A stretch of 64,000 nt of DNA, taken from Rotaria sp. Silwood1 (lineage: Eukaryota > Rotifera > Eurotatoria > Philodinida > Philodinidae). The stretch covers positions 56,779 to 120,778 of the forward strand of contig CAJNOP010000508.1 in the NCBI GenBank assembly GCA_905250075.1, given 5' to 3'. Both the position numbers and the translations under genes were made by a program. The notes beneath the pieces are model-generated. The model made no database searches, was not told where the DNA came from, and was given only the letters and a program-made list of their open reading frames with translations. Positions within the stretch are counted from its first letter, which is position 1, and each line of letters begins with the position of its first letter. Of this stretch, positions 16,301 through 26,435 are shown in pieces.

Positions 16301-19300
16301 TTATAATATTAAGATGACTGTAGTATTGATAAGTTCTTAGCCATTCACAAACTTGTTCGATATCTTGTTCGTTTCGATCATGTGACATGAAGTTTGTTGT
16401 CGTTCTCATTGTTTCTTGTTGATTATCTATCATTGAACGATTAGCAAATAATGTTTTGACTTCTTCTCTAACATCAATATTTTTATCGTGAAAAACAGTT
16501 TTAAGATAATCCATTTCATGTAAAGTGATATTACCATTTAAAAGATTATCAATAAAATAGAAGACTTGATCGATCAATTCATTCAAATCATTTTCTATTA
16601 GATTTACAGTTGATTGTTCGAAATATTTTCGATAATACATAGAAAAGATACCATCAAATAGATGGTATGTTGAAAAAGGAATTGTTTTATATTGATACCA
16701 AAGTTTCCGTGGAACTCGTCCATTTCTATTGTCAATAGTTATCATCAAATCACCACTTCGTTGTGTTTTAAATTCACCTTGTAAAACTTGTTTATGAAGA
16801 GGAACATTTTGATTGGAAAATAATATGTGACTCTTAATATGAGGTGTAATAATTCGATATTCTATTTTAATGTTACAATCAAGTTCTTCACAAGCAATCG
16901 ACCAATGAACAAGTCGATGAGCATCAATCGACCACTTGAGATCGGATATAGCATTGGCATTCACTGTGAATGTAGTATTTGCGTGCGATCGCTTTAGGTC
17001 TTGAATATAAGATCTCCATTGATCTGGTTGGCTCAAAGTACCAGAATCAATATTTTCAAATGAGTTAAAACAATTGAATAAACCACAAAAACGTTGAAGA
17101 TTGTTGAGAGACTTGAGTAGTTTTACAATATGTTGTATGATCGTTTTTATTTTAATGACTTTAATTGTTGAATCATTTTTGATTGTACATACATCACTAA
17201 ATAGTTGCTCAGCACCATTTACATTCCTGTTTTTGAGCCATTCGATAGTATATTGAAAAATATCTATAAATTTGTCAAACCATTCTAGCCATTCATTAAC
17301 TTGTTGTATAAAACGGTCAAAGAATTGCTCTTTCGGTTCAATCTTAGATATATCGATATCATTTGGCTTATCAATAGAAACAATTGTATCGATTTGGGAT
17401 GTCGTAACAGGAAATTTATAGTATTGTGGATTTGATGAAGTAAAAATATTTTTCAGATCGAAGAAAGGAAGAAAATAAGAAATGTTTGATATATTTAAGA
17501 GTTTGAAATATTCGGTACGTGTGCCTGTAATAAAAAAAAACAACACCTTCAGAATATTTAGTTCTCTTACCAAATATTAGAAAAAACTTCTTTCCTTTTT
17601 TCATAATTAATTTTGTAAGTATTATATGATTGTACTTTTTCTGACTAGATTCATTTCAGTAAAGGCAAAAGAATCAATCATACAACACAGCAAGTTATTA
17701 CGTGACTAACTGCTCTCAAGTTAGAAGTGATTTTCAAAAACCTCCTAAAAGTCAAATTTGATACACTCTATTTACTGTCTAGTCGATATGGACAACAATC
17801 GAACAATATTCCGAATGAAATTTTTGTCCATTGGTGCATAACTATGATCAACTGAACTTACTATTTAATGATAAAATATCTTGAATTGAATGACATACAT
17901 TTTGAACGAAATCATCCACTTGTTTTGTATCAATTAAATACGAATTGTCTTGTCTTGCATGTAGAATATATTGAAGAATCGATTTAATATTTGGAGTAAA
18001 CAATATAGATTTTGTATGTTTAGAAATAACAATTTCGAATATAGTCTTAATTAAAATAATTGTCAACGTGTCATTGGTATCGTAACTATCGTGCTTCACA
18101 TTGATCATCCAGTCATTTAGTTGTGCAAGTGTTTGCTTCCATTTATCGGTTTCTAATCTTAAAAGACTAACGTTGATAAGTCGTGACCAAATATAAATTG
18201 ACCACTGATTATTACGATGCATCTCAATGACATTTTGATAATCATATCGGCTTAGCATGAACCAATCTTGAGGAATATAAAAACTATAGTCATTTAACCA
18301 TTCATCTTGTATGATGTCAGCAGGATGATTTATTTCACATAAATTTTTATCAAGATTATTCAATCTTTCAAATAGACATTTGATTTTCCTAGAGGCCTTT
18401 GCTACATTCTTATCCAGTTTGAATAATAAATGTTGGATAATAAGTAAACAATTTTGATTTTGAAGACTATGTGTTGGCGCTAATTCCAGAGCGATACTTA
18501 AGAATTCTTTTAATTCAAACTCTCCGAATTGATAAGAGTATCGGTCATCGTTAAGCTGCCTGCTGAGAAATGCATGAAGAACAATGTCAAGTAGTTTCAA
18601 AAACTGTTCACGATTTTCATTTTTGATTTGTTTTAAGCATCCATGGACCAACTGATTATAATCTTTGAATGTTTTGATTGAAATCTTTTGAATTCGCTGT
18701 GTTAATATCGAACGAAGATGTTTTTGCATGATTTGATTAAGATCGCTAGTTTTACTCAGATACAGAAACATATACCATATAGTGTCGATATCCACATTTG
18801 ATGAGTAAATTTCCAAATACTCATGAAATAGTCTTTCACCGTGCTCACTTAACATTTGAAGTAAAGAAGAAATGTGCAGAGGTCTGTAAAGCTTTTTTAT
18901 CATACCATCACGGAATGTTGTCAGAAATCGGTCAAAGAATTCTTTATGATCTAATCGTAATTTGTTTAAAAGATCATGGAAAATATCAAACGGTGATACG
19001 TCAATATTCTTTGATGGTTGGATTATTTTTATGAGATAAATAAATGCTGGCATATCGAGTGAATATGTTTCGAATGCCAGTTTATATTCTACATACTGCG
19101 AAATCCAATCAGTGAGTGACATGTTCCACTGACGTATTCTCGATAATATATCAACCCATTGCAAAGAAACTACACCATGGATAATTAATGATGACTGGAA
19201 TGATAGTTTACAAAGAGCAAAGAATATGTGTAGTTCTTCTATATCTTTAATTTGCGTAACTGTAGCCAAATGTTGTTGAATATTTATCCGATTTATCAGA

Positions 19301-19731
19301 TCCTTGTTTGTTGTGGAAAGATTTGGTGTCGAACCTTTGGTTGATTTGAACACATATCCTAATTGCTGCAATAGTCTTTCTTGAAATTCTTTCAGCTGAT
19401 GGTCAGATCTTCTATTATAAGCATTATATTCTGCAACGCGACAATAAACATAAAAAAATGCATTAATTTCCTTCGACAGTCGTTGTAAATGTTCGGACGA
19501 TGTTAAACTTGCTACTGCACATTGAATAATATAATCAATATCCGTTAAAAAATTATGGTTTGTATGAGCTTGGTTTGACTGATCGTAATTTTCAAAACTC
19601 GAAAAAATTCTATCAAAAAATGCTTGTCCTTCACTATTATCATCAAAAACTTTGCCAATATAACTCGCTGACGCTGATATTTCTCTCTCTGCGTTGAACA
19701 ATTTAGAGAAAAATTTAATTATTCTTGCCAT
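1..19731 (-). CDS. RNF213/mysterin-like giant AAA+ protein (14 exons, 3' end beyond window)
   Basis: Exons joined (minus strand, 5' to 3'): 19731-17862, 17524-15854, 15767-15288, 15226-14219, 14160-12046, 11435-11110, 11052-10980, 10921-10710, 10628-8895, 8479-7438, 6205-3992, 3259-3090, 3029-2125, 1339-1. All 13 introns are GT-AG and keep the frame, giving about 5,053 codons with no stop, close to the size of vertebrate RNF213. Seen: P-loops GTTGIGKT (about residue 1675), GETGVGKT (about 2033) and GAPGQSKT (about 2512), with Walker B motifs VVFFDEVNT and VVFLDEAS. The family is a dynein-like AAA+ core fused to an E3 module that acts on lipid droplets and on intracellular bacteria. No C-x2-C pair of a RING or RZ finger appears after the AAA core, so ubiquitin-ligase activity is doubtful. 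The ATG at 19731 may not be the true start, because an acceptor just upstream (AG before 19756) leaves the frame open. The gene continues past position 1. Confidence 0.85.
1340..2124 (-). other. 785-bp intron of the RNF213-like gene
   Basis: Non-coding; multiple stops in all frames. It lies between exons 13 and 14. It contains a locally GC-richer part (about 1790-1940) that differs from the AT-rich flanks and may be an old insertion. No terminal repeats recognised. Confidence 0.6.
2125..3029 (-). CDS. RNF213-like, exon 13
   Basis: Residues about 4305-4606. Begins AWHLLLFDTSVENLHRPILS and ends FSIISFDTPINYLV then MRIIR at donor GTGAAT. Contains SDGFIRPGACDETQRFSI. Mostly helical, with no zinc-ligand cluster. 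The two-base overhang (AG) is completed by C from the next exon to give serine. Confidence 0.8.
3090..3259 (-). CDS. RNF213-like, exon 12
   Basis: Codes FGSTSRQVIRPNGVHYDCGC and a short tail ending YVAYFSTFGAL. Acceptor CTAG before 3259, donor GTAAGT at 3084-3089. The two cysteines (C-x-C) do not match the RZ-finger pattern expected near this position. The join keeps frame with exon 11 (TTT G/GA) and exon 13 (phase 0). Confidence 0.75.
3260..3991 (-). other. 732-bp intron of the RNF213-like gene
   Basis: Non-coding DNA between exons 11 and 12. A GC-rich patch at about 3838-3930 stands out from its AT-rich surroundings. I see no ORF, RNA gene or paired termini. Confidence 0.6.
3992..6205 (-). 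CDS. RNF213-like, exon 11 (E3-module position, no RING seen)
   Basis: Residues about 3510-4248. Acceptor TTTTTCAG before 6205, donor GTAAGT at 3986-3991. The sequence is helix-rich throughout. In vertebrate RNF213 this interval should contain a C3HC4 RING finger. Here about a dozen isolated cysteines occur (for example ICERIV, DCQLFEDC, RCNNQ) but no C-x2-C pair. The RING is therefore absent, or lies in an exon hidden in the 1.2-kb intron upstream. The exon ends PSILQNTFG. Confidence 0.82.
6206..7437 (-). other. 1.23-kb intron of the RNF213-like gene
   Basis: The longest intron of the gene, exactly where a RING-coding exon would be expected. I scanned the minus strand for paired cysteine codons and found none that would form a RING. 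CCGTAGG occurs twice (about 6418 and 6651) and may bound a small insertion. Otherwise nothing supportable. Confidence 0.5.
7438..8479 (-). CDS. RNF213-like, exon 10 (last AAA module / hinge)
   Basis: Residues about 3163-3510. It contains NVLMIVIDGRYEQQRLHIPY, a degenerate Walker B-like strand, and an FFDTCMPSSAFHLQKML segment, then long helices. It ends KLKDHQ at donor GTTAGA. No P-loop is present, as expected for the inactive closing modules of the ring. Confidence 0.82.
8480..8894 (-). other. 415-bp intron of the RNF213-like gene
   Basis: AT-rich intron between exons 9 and 10, with clean GTAAGT donor and TTTAG acceptor. No ORF or repeat recognised. Confidence 0.6.
8895..10628 (-). CDS. RNF213-like, exon 9 (Walker B of third AAA and following module)
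   Basis: Residues about 2585-3163. Opens with VVFLDEASLPDE (Walker B), then VAFVAIANKSFDAANANR with a sensor-1 asparagine. Later comes TGKTILMINTNRIHGSLYDI and VHVKRNEFKDIPAPFLSRFQ, segments I recognise from the degenerate AAA modules that follow the active ones in RNF213. The donor GTAAGT is at 8889-8894. No frameshift or stop. Confidence 0.9.
10710..10921 (-). CDS. RNF213-like, exon 8 (third P-loop)
   Basis: Starts QSKTLSFQIVLQNLQGSQ, completing GAPGQSKT. It then reads LPAIDPFFCLGSKYSRSEDI, a block highly diagnostic of RNF213-type proteins. The donor GTAAGC at 10704-10709 falls directly before the Walker B exon. Residues about 2515-2585. Confidence 0.88.
10980..11052 (-). CDS. RNF213-like, 73-nt exon 7 (first half of third P-loop)
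   Basis: A small exon coding IREHIFSIVVSIVTRTPLCI plus IGAP. Flanks are acceptor GATTAG and donor GTATTT. It provides the beta strand and the first half of the third Walker A, GAPG, whose second half (QSKT) begins the next exon. This is the second P-loop in the gene split by an intron. Confidence 0.8.
11110..11435 (-). CDS. RNF213-like, exon 6 (AAA lid)
   Basis: Residues about 2382-2490. Begins RNSVSQREIQRCFNLIDFF, a sensor-2/lid-type segment expected right after an AAA core, and contains PIRCIALSLALIYYFRLP. It ends VIPHGVAVNQA before donor GTAAGA at 11104-11109. The phase-0 end joins the small exon 11052-10980. Confidence 0.82.
11436..12045 (-). repeat. 610-bp intron with a dispersed-repeat copy
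   Basis: The intron between exons 5 and 6 contains, at about 11700-11760, ATATATTATGTTCAGT and TGTCTGTGCC followed by GGTCGAATAAGGCTAT. A related copy occurs at 25535-25625. Downstream (11770-11890) is a degenerate short tandem pattern of the form GGCTATAAG/ACTATAAAG. The TA-rich start resembles Helitron 5' ends, but I cannot define a 3' hairpin, so the family is uncertain. Confidence 0.45.
12046..14160 (-). CDS. RNF213-like, exon 5 (AAA modules with GETGVGKT)
   Basis: Residues about 1677-2381, the longest AAA exon. It completes the first P-loop (KTHF), then carries a second complete Walker A, GETGVGKT (13069-13092), a Walker B FVVFFDEVNT near 12430, and a sensor-1-like FFTAAINP with asparagine. 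The sequence CLGLFKEMFMDGTLHG next to Walker B is typical of the family. The exon ends CEIHLG at donor GTATTT. All key AAA residues (K, D, E, N) are present, so this module should bind and probably hydrolyse ATP. Confidence 0.9.
14219..15226 (-). CDS. RNF213-like, exon 4 (ends inside first P-loop)
   Basis: Residues about 1341-1676. A charged helical segment leads into an NPFQTYSKFKTLL stretch and a beta strand, IQIIYGTTGIG, the first half of a Walker A motif. The donor GTATAA cuts the motif after the last glycine; the next exon supplies KTHF. This is the first nucleotide-binding AAA module of the ring. Confidence 0.82.
15288..15767 (-). CDS. RNF213-like, exon 3
   Basis: Residues about 1181-1340. 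Acceptor CTTATAG before 15767, donor GTAAAA after 15288. The stretch MWLSAEETTILDHALITMEH is followed by an acidic run (SSCDEDDEEIQQ) and a helical end. It is the stalk-to-AAA linker region; no catalytic motif is seen. The junctions are phase 1 on both sides, like most introns of this gene. Confidence 0.8.
15854..17524 (-). CDS. RNF213-like, exon 2 (N-terminal stalk)
   Basis: Residues about 624-1180. The acceptor ATTACAG lies just before 17524 and the donor GTAAGA at 15848-15853. It begins STRTEYFKLLNISN and continues as helical sequence with repeated leucines, consistent with the helical stalk that precedes the AAA ring in RNF213. No zinc finger or enzyme motif is visible. The exon would also read open upstream of the acceptor for a few codons, but the splice join to exon 1 preserves frame and composition. 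Confidence 0.8.
17525..17861 (-). other. 337-bp intron of the RNF213-like gene
   Basis: Non-coding spacer between exons 1 and 2, donor GTAAGT, acceptor ATTACAG. Nothing else seen. Confidence 0.6.
17862..19731 (-). CDS. RNF213-like, exon 1 (N-terminal helical arm)
   Basis: First recognised exon, residues about 1-623. It is helix-rich, with no motif I can name. The ATG begins MARIIKFFSKLF, an amphipathic start. Eight in-frame codons lie upstream of the ATG, back to a TTATAG acceptor, so a further 5' exon is possible. The donor GTAAGT lies at 17856-17861 and splits an AGC serine codon with the next exon. Vertebrate RNF213 has about 300 more residues before its AAA core, so the arm is either shorter here or incompletely seen. 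Confidence 0.75.
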
Positions 19732-19756
19732 GGAAGCGATTGCTGTTGATTTTGTC

Positions 19757-21312
19757 CTATAACATAAAGCAATAAGTCATGAAAGACATACGCAAAACTA
19801 AGACCAAAAGTAAACTTTTTCGTTGAAATCAATGACGTCATCCTTACTTTTTCTTTCACAAAAGATAAATACGATTAATAGAGTTTGACTGAGGCAAACT
19901 GATAGTTTATAGGATCTGAAATAAGAAAAAATATTCAAATAAATTAATGTGAAAATAAAGTTATAGAAGTTTTGCTTTCTTCTTCGAATTAAAAGCAAGT
20001 GAATCCATGACTACACGAAGAAAATTCTGATGAGTGAAATGTAATAATATCATTACTTATTCTTTTTATTTATCTCTGTTATCTTGAATTTGTCTATTAT
20101 TGATGAAGAACAGAATAGTTATGCTTACAAAAGGAAGAAAGAAAAAAAATAAAACAAAAGTGGTGGGTTTTTTTACCCTGGAAGTCCTGTTGAAATCTAT
20201 GAATTACTTCGGTTTCTTATTTTAGCAACGAAACCTCACCATGGTTGAGTAGTAATTAAATTTACATGTTATCGAATATTTTGGTTATTTTCTTGGTTGA
20301 TCTAATCGGTGAAGTTTAATTCGTATAAAAGAATATTTGTAGATGTAACTATATTAAGAAACTATACGTCGGAAGATGTATTAAATAAAATTCAAAGATA
20401 ATTCTATAATTTGTCTAAAAGAGTAATTTATATATGCCTATTATGCTTGTTTAAATTGAAATATTTACTCAAACATACATTAATCATATATGGCTATAGA
20501 AATTTGAGAAAACAATTTATATGGAATATGTTTTCGAGAATAACTACTTCGAGCATAGTGGAAATAACAGACTGTATAATATATTCATATGTTTAACTTA
20601 AATGAATTAATTACTAATAGTAAATATGTTCTTAATTTTGATCTCTACCAAATATAAATGAAATATATGATCATAGCTTATAAAAGTATCATTGACTGAT
20701 AATAGACCCTGACATCAATATTTGTTTTCTCATGTCGTGAGAAACTTTTTACATATTAGAGTGCTACCATTAGTTGGCAAATCAATCATAATCGTCGAGC
20801 TTCTAACAATACTTACTTCATTGATATGCCTTGAGTAGTTTTTTTCTCTCAATATTTAAAAAAAGCACATGTTATGTTGAAACTGCCTGGTAAAAAAAAT
20901 GATATGTTTTTTTGTCCGAAATCACTGTAGTATTCTGCTTGCACAGAACAACATACAGAGCACGCGTGGTCTTTGTAAGAGAATGCTGTTTTTTCTTTAT
21001 GAAACATACTTTCAACGTTCGCTTCGCACAATACTATTGCAGAGTAAATATGACACTCGAGTCACACAACGTCAGAAAACATTCATTTATTTGAAGAGTG
21101 AAAACGACAACACAGAAGAAGAAACTTTCTTCAATAATTTGTAACGGAATCACGTTGATTGTATTAATGTATCTGTAATCACTGAAGACATGTAGGAGAG
21201 GAATTTACACACTCAATAACTGCGCTTACCATAATTGAAATAACTGAGCTTATTATCAAACTTATATATCTTCCTGACATTTTTTTTTCTTCATTTTTTT
21301 CATACATCTTTT
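19757..21312. other. intergenic, no supported gene
   Basis: AT-rich DNA upstream of the RNF213-like gene, with only short chance ORFs in all frames. It should contain that gene's promoter, but no TATA or initiator can be assigned with confidence. Confidence 0.5.
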
Positions 21313-21398
21313 GGGTGTGGGTGGGGTGCGCGACGTGAATGTAGGTGTGGGTGAATCTGTTCATGAAGAGATACTAACAGACACATCCACACCCACCC
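21313..21398. repeat. head-to-head telomere-like island 1
   Basis: The top strand starts GGGTGTGGGTGGGG and later GTGTGGGTG; after a loop of about 30 bases it ends CCACACCCACCC. G-rich first and C-rich second means two TGTGGG-type tracts face each other. The hairpin is imperfect. Confidence 0.7.
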
Positions 21399-21520
21399 TT
21401 TTGTGAAAGTCTTGTGGGATCTTTACACCTTGGTGTGCCATTCGTGAATCTAGCCTGATCTGAGACAACAATCAACAAGCCAAACGAAAGGCAAACTTGC
21501 TGATCACAAGCTCGAACAAA

Positions 21521-21699
21521 ATGACGGATCTGGCCGCGATGTCCGAAGACGTTGTGCTGGCTGCTACTAGAAAATTAGACAACAACAATCAAGAGGACCA
21601 AGTAATGCGACAGTAAAGAAAATAAAAACCTTTTGTTCTGATTGTGAAAAATTTTATTGTCTTGATTGTTTCAACGAGAAACATCACGCTATGCAATAA
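21521..21699 (+). pseudogene. broken B-box-like zinc-finger exon
   Basis: An ATG at 21521 opens MTDLAAMSEDVVLAATRKLD and stops at TAA 21614. In another frame the next bases read KTFCSDCEKFYCLDCFNEKH and stop at 21697. C-x2-C-x4-C-x2-C-x4-HH is the second half of a B-box-type finger. Bdelloid NHL proteins often start with such a finger, and an NHL pseudogene follows 1.1 kb downstream on the same strand, so both may be remains of one gene. The frame change between ATG and finger is seen directly; an unseen microexon is the alternative. Confidence 0.45.
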
Positions 21700-22755
21700 A
21701 AAATTTTTAACAATAGCGAGACAGCATAGAAGATACGTTACGTGTAACCTCCTGCCCAAGAAAAAAGGGAAAGAAAGTGTTTTTCTGTTCAGTTTCTTGT
21801 TAAAATATGGTGGGTCTCACCTGTGGAACTCATCGTCTAGAATATGCTAACCTAGTTAGCTCATTTTTCTCACTGTCATTGTTGTTTTAAAAGTATGCTA
21901 CTAGTAAATGATGATGCATAGATAAGGAAAAATTAAAGATATAACAGGTGTGAGAAACGCAGACATTTGTCATTGCTGTACGGATAACTTTAAAAAAACG
22001 AAGCTATTAGAATGATATTGCATTACTATCTGTGCTTATTTGCGTAAGTATTAAAGACAAATATGAACTTTAGAAATAGATCCAATATGAAACTCGAACA
22101 TTCGATCTCTCTTATCATGCATGTAACTATGAATAAAAGTTTTCGTCCAAAAATACTCTATTATTTAAATATGAAAATTGTCGGATCTACTAGACGTATA
22201 CAATGAATATTCTACTGTACTTTTTTTCAGGATAATTGCAACAAATAATGGCAAGTGCATGATAAATTTTTAAAAATACAACTTAATTTCTCTGTTTCAG
22301 GTCAATATATGTATAAACAATCCAGCGACTGTAAGTGGACATAAATTTGCTACACGTCTGTATTGCTAAATATTCTAAACTTTCATCATGACTTCAATCA
22401 ACATCATAGGTCGTGCCATATCACCTGTTTCTCAGACAATGACATCATTTCAAATAGACTCTGTAAAGTCCAATGGGCATGCTGCCTTGGAAATACATTT
22501 CTAGCATCCGACTTTAGTTTCTAATGTCTATATATATATATATATTCATCGCCAAACTTTTATTAGATTCGCCTCTCTCTAAGAAAATTTTAAAAAGTAA
22601 TGATAGCAAAAGATTAACAGGATTACTGCAAATAAAAATTTGAAAGATTTATTGAACTATCCATGACGCCATTTTATAGTTGGCATCAGTTCATATATTA
22701 AAACCTGGCTCATATCACAGAAGGAGACATAAATTCAAATATTTTCGTTGAAATC
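21700..22755. other. intergenic or intronic, no supported coding
   Basis: Lies between the zinc-finger remnant and the NHL pseudogene. AT-rich, with a short TA microsatellite near 22531-22545. No conserved protein segment recognised; it could be intron sequence if the two flanking remnants were one gene. Confidence 0.4.
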
Positions 22756-25436
22756 CTAGGTCCAGGTAATCTTAAATGGAGTACAACAGGAATAACAATC
22801 ATTGGGAATGGTTATGGTTCAGGTCCAGATCAATTACAATTTCCTCAAGGTTTGTTCATCGAACCCAAAACACAAATTTTATATGTTGCTGATGTTTCCA
22901 ATAATCGTGTGCAACGCTATCAAAATGGTGAAATAAAAACAGCTGCAGGTCAAGCTAATGCTTCCAGTGGATCAACATCAGACAAACTAAACGGTCCACG
23001 AGATGTTTTTGCAGATGAAAATGAGAATGTTTTCGTTGTTGACGCAGGCAACCAACGAATTCAATTTTGGGAGAAAAATGCTAAACATGGAAAAACTGTT
23101 GCTGGGAATGGAAGTGCCGGTTCAGCATTAAATGAATTTAATTATCCAATTAGAGTTTTGCTTGATTCGAAGAAAAATATAATCGTTGCCGATTTTTAAA
23201 ATGAACGTATAACAAGATGGCCATCTACATATGATCCAAAAACATCTATCGGTACAATTATAGCAGTAAGTTATAGATTTTATCATCGTTGAACGAAATT
23301 CTATCCTATAGTTTTTCTCCAAAACGAGACCCCATGTCCTTGAAATTGCTAAAAAATTGGCGATTAATCGTAATATAGTGAAACGATTATCACGCGTTGA
23401 AACGCGATTAATGGCCGTTTTTTTTGTGATATTTTTAACGGTTATTACGATAAATCGCGATTTATTCACCGTTTATTTTAAACGTTAACTGTGGTGTAAT
23501 CGCAGGTCTAACCTAATAAAATTGCGATTTATCAGCGATTTTACTTTATCTTGATTGATTGGATCTTTTTTTTTTCAGTTCTTTTTTATTGCAAAGAATG
23601 TCAATCGTTTATATCATGTAACAAAGTAACAAGGATAAAAAGCGACATAAAAATTATAATATAATGTCTACAGGTTTTTAACAAATTACACTCATCATGT
23701 AGAACAAAGTAGATCAAAAATAAAACATTACAAGTAATGTAATAAACACATGTCAAAGACAGATGACAAAGAGATCACAGCTACGACCAATAAGTAAACT
23801 TCGCGAAGTATATATATGACATACTAATTGAGCCAAATGTAATCTAATTTGGTTAGGAATACTATAATAGCAAGTCTATGTGTATATAAACATACACGAT
23901 AAAAAACACCATAATTACCAAAAACTATTACAAAAAAATGCACGCGTCAGAAAAAAAAGAATATCATGAGATTAAGAGTTTTTCATTGGTATAATCCTTA
24001 GAACGATTCATTTGTTGCTTGTATGTTGAGACTTTGTCGTGTAGATGATGTCGTTTATACTGATTAATTCTCAATCGTCATTGTTATTTGCAAGACAAAA
24101 TCGTTTAAACATATTTTATAATATATCTAGAAAAATTGCGTCGACTAATGTACTGTACTCCAAACTTAGACATCTAAAATATATAATAAAAAAACAAAAT
24201 AGAGCAATTAGAGATAAAGTGATAATAGTGTCGATGGTACTCAACTATGCAATACTGACTAACATATAACTGAATAATATTTAAATAACTGTCCTTATTA
24301 CATTCTCCATCGTTAAAGAGAGCTAAGGAATATTTATAAGATTAAAATAGACGCTAATACAAATGAATACAAAGAAATTAGTGAAACGTTAATCATTATG
24401 ACGATTGTCCAATCAAGTGAGTACTATGCTAGTGACATTAATAGTAGAAATAAATTTCCTTTCATCATGTGAGAGTTACACTTCCAAGATAAGAGTCTTG
24501 TATATTTAATATACATTTTCATGTGTATATGTGTTAAAATATTAATTATTTCAGGAAGTATTTGCTCGTATCAAAAACAAAATAAAGATTAATCACGATT
24601 AATCATTTGTATTTTTCAACGATTTTGATTAATCGATTCTTTCATCAATATCACGATATAATCTGATTCTATCGCTAATTTTTCTTATTATACGTTTAAC
24701 CACGATTTTACGTTCATTTTTTTGAAAACCGCCAAAATCACGACGATTTTCGCGACATGGAATAGTATTCATTTTCAAAGAAGAAACAATATAACGTGAA
24801 AAAGATGTAAAAGTTGTCAACAAAACAAACACATCTGATATTTGCCTAGTCTGAACTATGATGAATGAAAAATGTCTTACACTTAGTTTATAAATGAAAA
24901 AGAATAGCTGAAACGATTAAGTAGGGAAACCAATACGGCTATTCATTGTACATACTTTTATACTTTAAATAGTAAATCATTTGTTGTTGTTCTAGGGTGG
25001 TAATGGTGCAGGTCTCAATCCATATCAATTAAATAATCCAACTGGTTTATATTTGGATGAATCAAATAATATCTTATATATATCAAACGAAGAATCCCAT
25101 TCAGTAACACAATGATTTCTTGAGGCTTATGGAAACAAAAATATATATACTGGTATTCCTGGCAAACCTGACAATAGTGCAGCTCAATTAAACAGTCCTC
25201 AAGGTCTAACTCTTGACAAGTATGGTAATTTATATATTACTGATTGTGCTAATCATCGAATACAAATGTTTTGTCCCTATGCTGTGTATGGTATAACAAT
25301 TGCAGGTACTGGACAACTCGGTAATGGTAGTAATGAATTATATTATCCACGCGATGTGGCATTTGATTCAGAAATGAATTTATATGTCACAGATACATAT
25401 AACTACCGTATACAAAAGTTTGAAAGAATACAATAA
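22756..25436 (+). pseudogene. NHL-repeat protein pseudogene
   Basis: Two coding segments, about 22759-23265 and 24996-25436, joined by GTAAGT and TTCTAG splice sites around a 1.73-kb intron. The conceptual protein has five or so NHL blades (VYVAD-N-R pattern: ILYVADVSNNRVQRY, LYITDCANHRIQMF, LYVTDTYNYRIQKF). It is broken twice in frame: TAA at 23197 within ADF*NERITRW, where CAA is expected, and TGA at 25113 within HSVTQ*FLEA, where TGG is expected. The final stop is TAA 25434. No good start codon is seen; CCTAG at about 22754-22758 may be an acceptor. NHL propellers bind proteins or RNA; this copy should be non-functional. Confidence 0.75.
23330..24765. repeat. probable insertion in the NHL pseudogene intron
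   Basis: Both ends of this intron are rich in CGATTAATCG/AATCGCGATT motifs in opposite orientation, and CATGTCC near 23334 matches GACATGG near 24755 as a possible inverted terminus. The centre is AT-rich with no long ORF. It looks like a non-autonomous foldback element that lengthened an intron. Exact ends are uncertain. Confidence 0.4.
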
Positions 25437-25534
25437 AAACCAATTATTAATCGATATATATTTTGAAAGAATTTTAATTCTTTCTATATAATGTAATCGT
25501 TTTAAAAATAAACAGAACATCGAAATGAAATCTC

Positions 25535-25625
25535 TATATATATAATGTTCAGTATGTGTATGCCTGTCTTTCTGTGCCGGGTTAGACGTTAACGGTCAAA
25601 GGTCAGAGGTCGATTAAGGCTATAA
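25535..25625 (+). repeat. dispersed repeat copy (Helitron-like 5' end?)
   Basis: TATATATAATGTTCAGT, then CTGTCTTTCTGTGCC and GGTCGATTAAGGCTATAAG. It matches the copy in the RNF213-like intron near 11700. The family assignment is a guess from the TA-rich start. Confidence 0.4.
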
Positions 25626-25718
25626 GCACTGCAAGGGGTGAGAGTTGGGAACCATTTAAATCAGTGACAAAAATGATTATTTCTAGCAGAAAAATGATCT
25701 TCAGGTCAAAAATGATGT

Positions 25719-25838
25719 TGGTGGATGGGGTGTGGGTGTGGGTGAGATTGTAGATCTTCTTTTAAACTACACCCCCACCCAACACTCACACCGACCCACA
25801 CCCATACCCACAACCACGCCCACACCCACACCCACCCA
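25719..25838. repeat. head-to-head telomere-like island 2
   Basis: GGGGTGTGGGTGTGGGTG on the left. After a loop containing GTAGATCTTC comes a long C-rich arm with repeated CCCACA/CCCATA units ending CACCCACACCCACCC. The right arm is about three times longer than the left. Confidence 0.75.
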
Positions 25839-26380
25839 ACTACAACATCATGCTGATACTGATGATGGGACGGTTGAACCCGAAAGCTCTATTAATATAC
25901 GATCCAACTATTATATAATTAATGGAAATTAACTTCGAACATTGTCATTTTATTTAATTTTATTTAATATACATAAGTCCTATTATATTATCATTATATT
26001 TCATATCAATAGTGCTGAATTGACTTTAATATATTGCTATTGATTGAAACTCGTCAACACATTCACAGAAAAAACTCTTAATGAGATGCTAACACATCGA
26101 AAGAAAGAAAAAAATGAAGAAAATGCCATATTACTCTTTTTCTGTAGCTGTTTGTTTACATATTCTATCTTCACATTGACACTCACTGTACGGACAAGAA
26201 TGGAAGAGGAAAAAAAATCATCAATGGCAACAATAATAAAACTGCGTCAATTTATGTTTTCGCTTCGTTGCCTCGTTCGTGTCTTCTTAATTGCGGACAA
26301 AAATCAAAACAATTAGAAGACCAACAGTGTGGGCGAGGGCTGAAATTTTGTCCGCAATCAAGCTGTAGCCGCCTCGTTCG
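25839..26380. other. intergenic, nothing seen
   Basis: No coding or repeat signal beyond short chance ORFs. Confidence 0.4.
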
Positions 26381-26435
26381 GATGTGGGTGTGAGTGTGGG
26401 TGTGGGCATTCCTTTAACTTACTCCCACACCCTCC
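26381..26435. repeat. head-to-head telomere-like island 3
   Basis: The left arm GATGTGGGTGTGAGTGTGGG faces a right arm CTCCCACACCCTCC across a loop of about 20 bases. The shortest of the set. Confidence 0.7.

Noticed and set aside
22531..22546. TA-rich tract as a promoter TATA box
   Set aside because: It is a simple TA microsatellite in AT-rich DNA with no gene start at a suitable distance.
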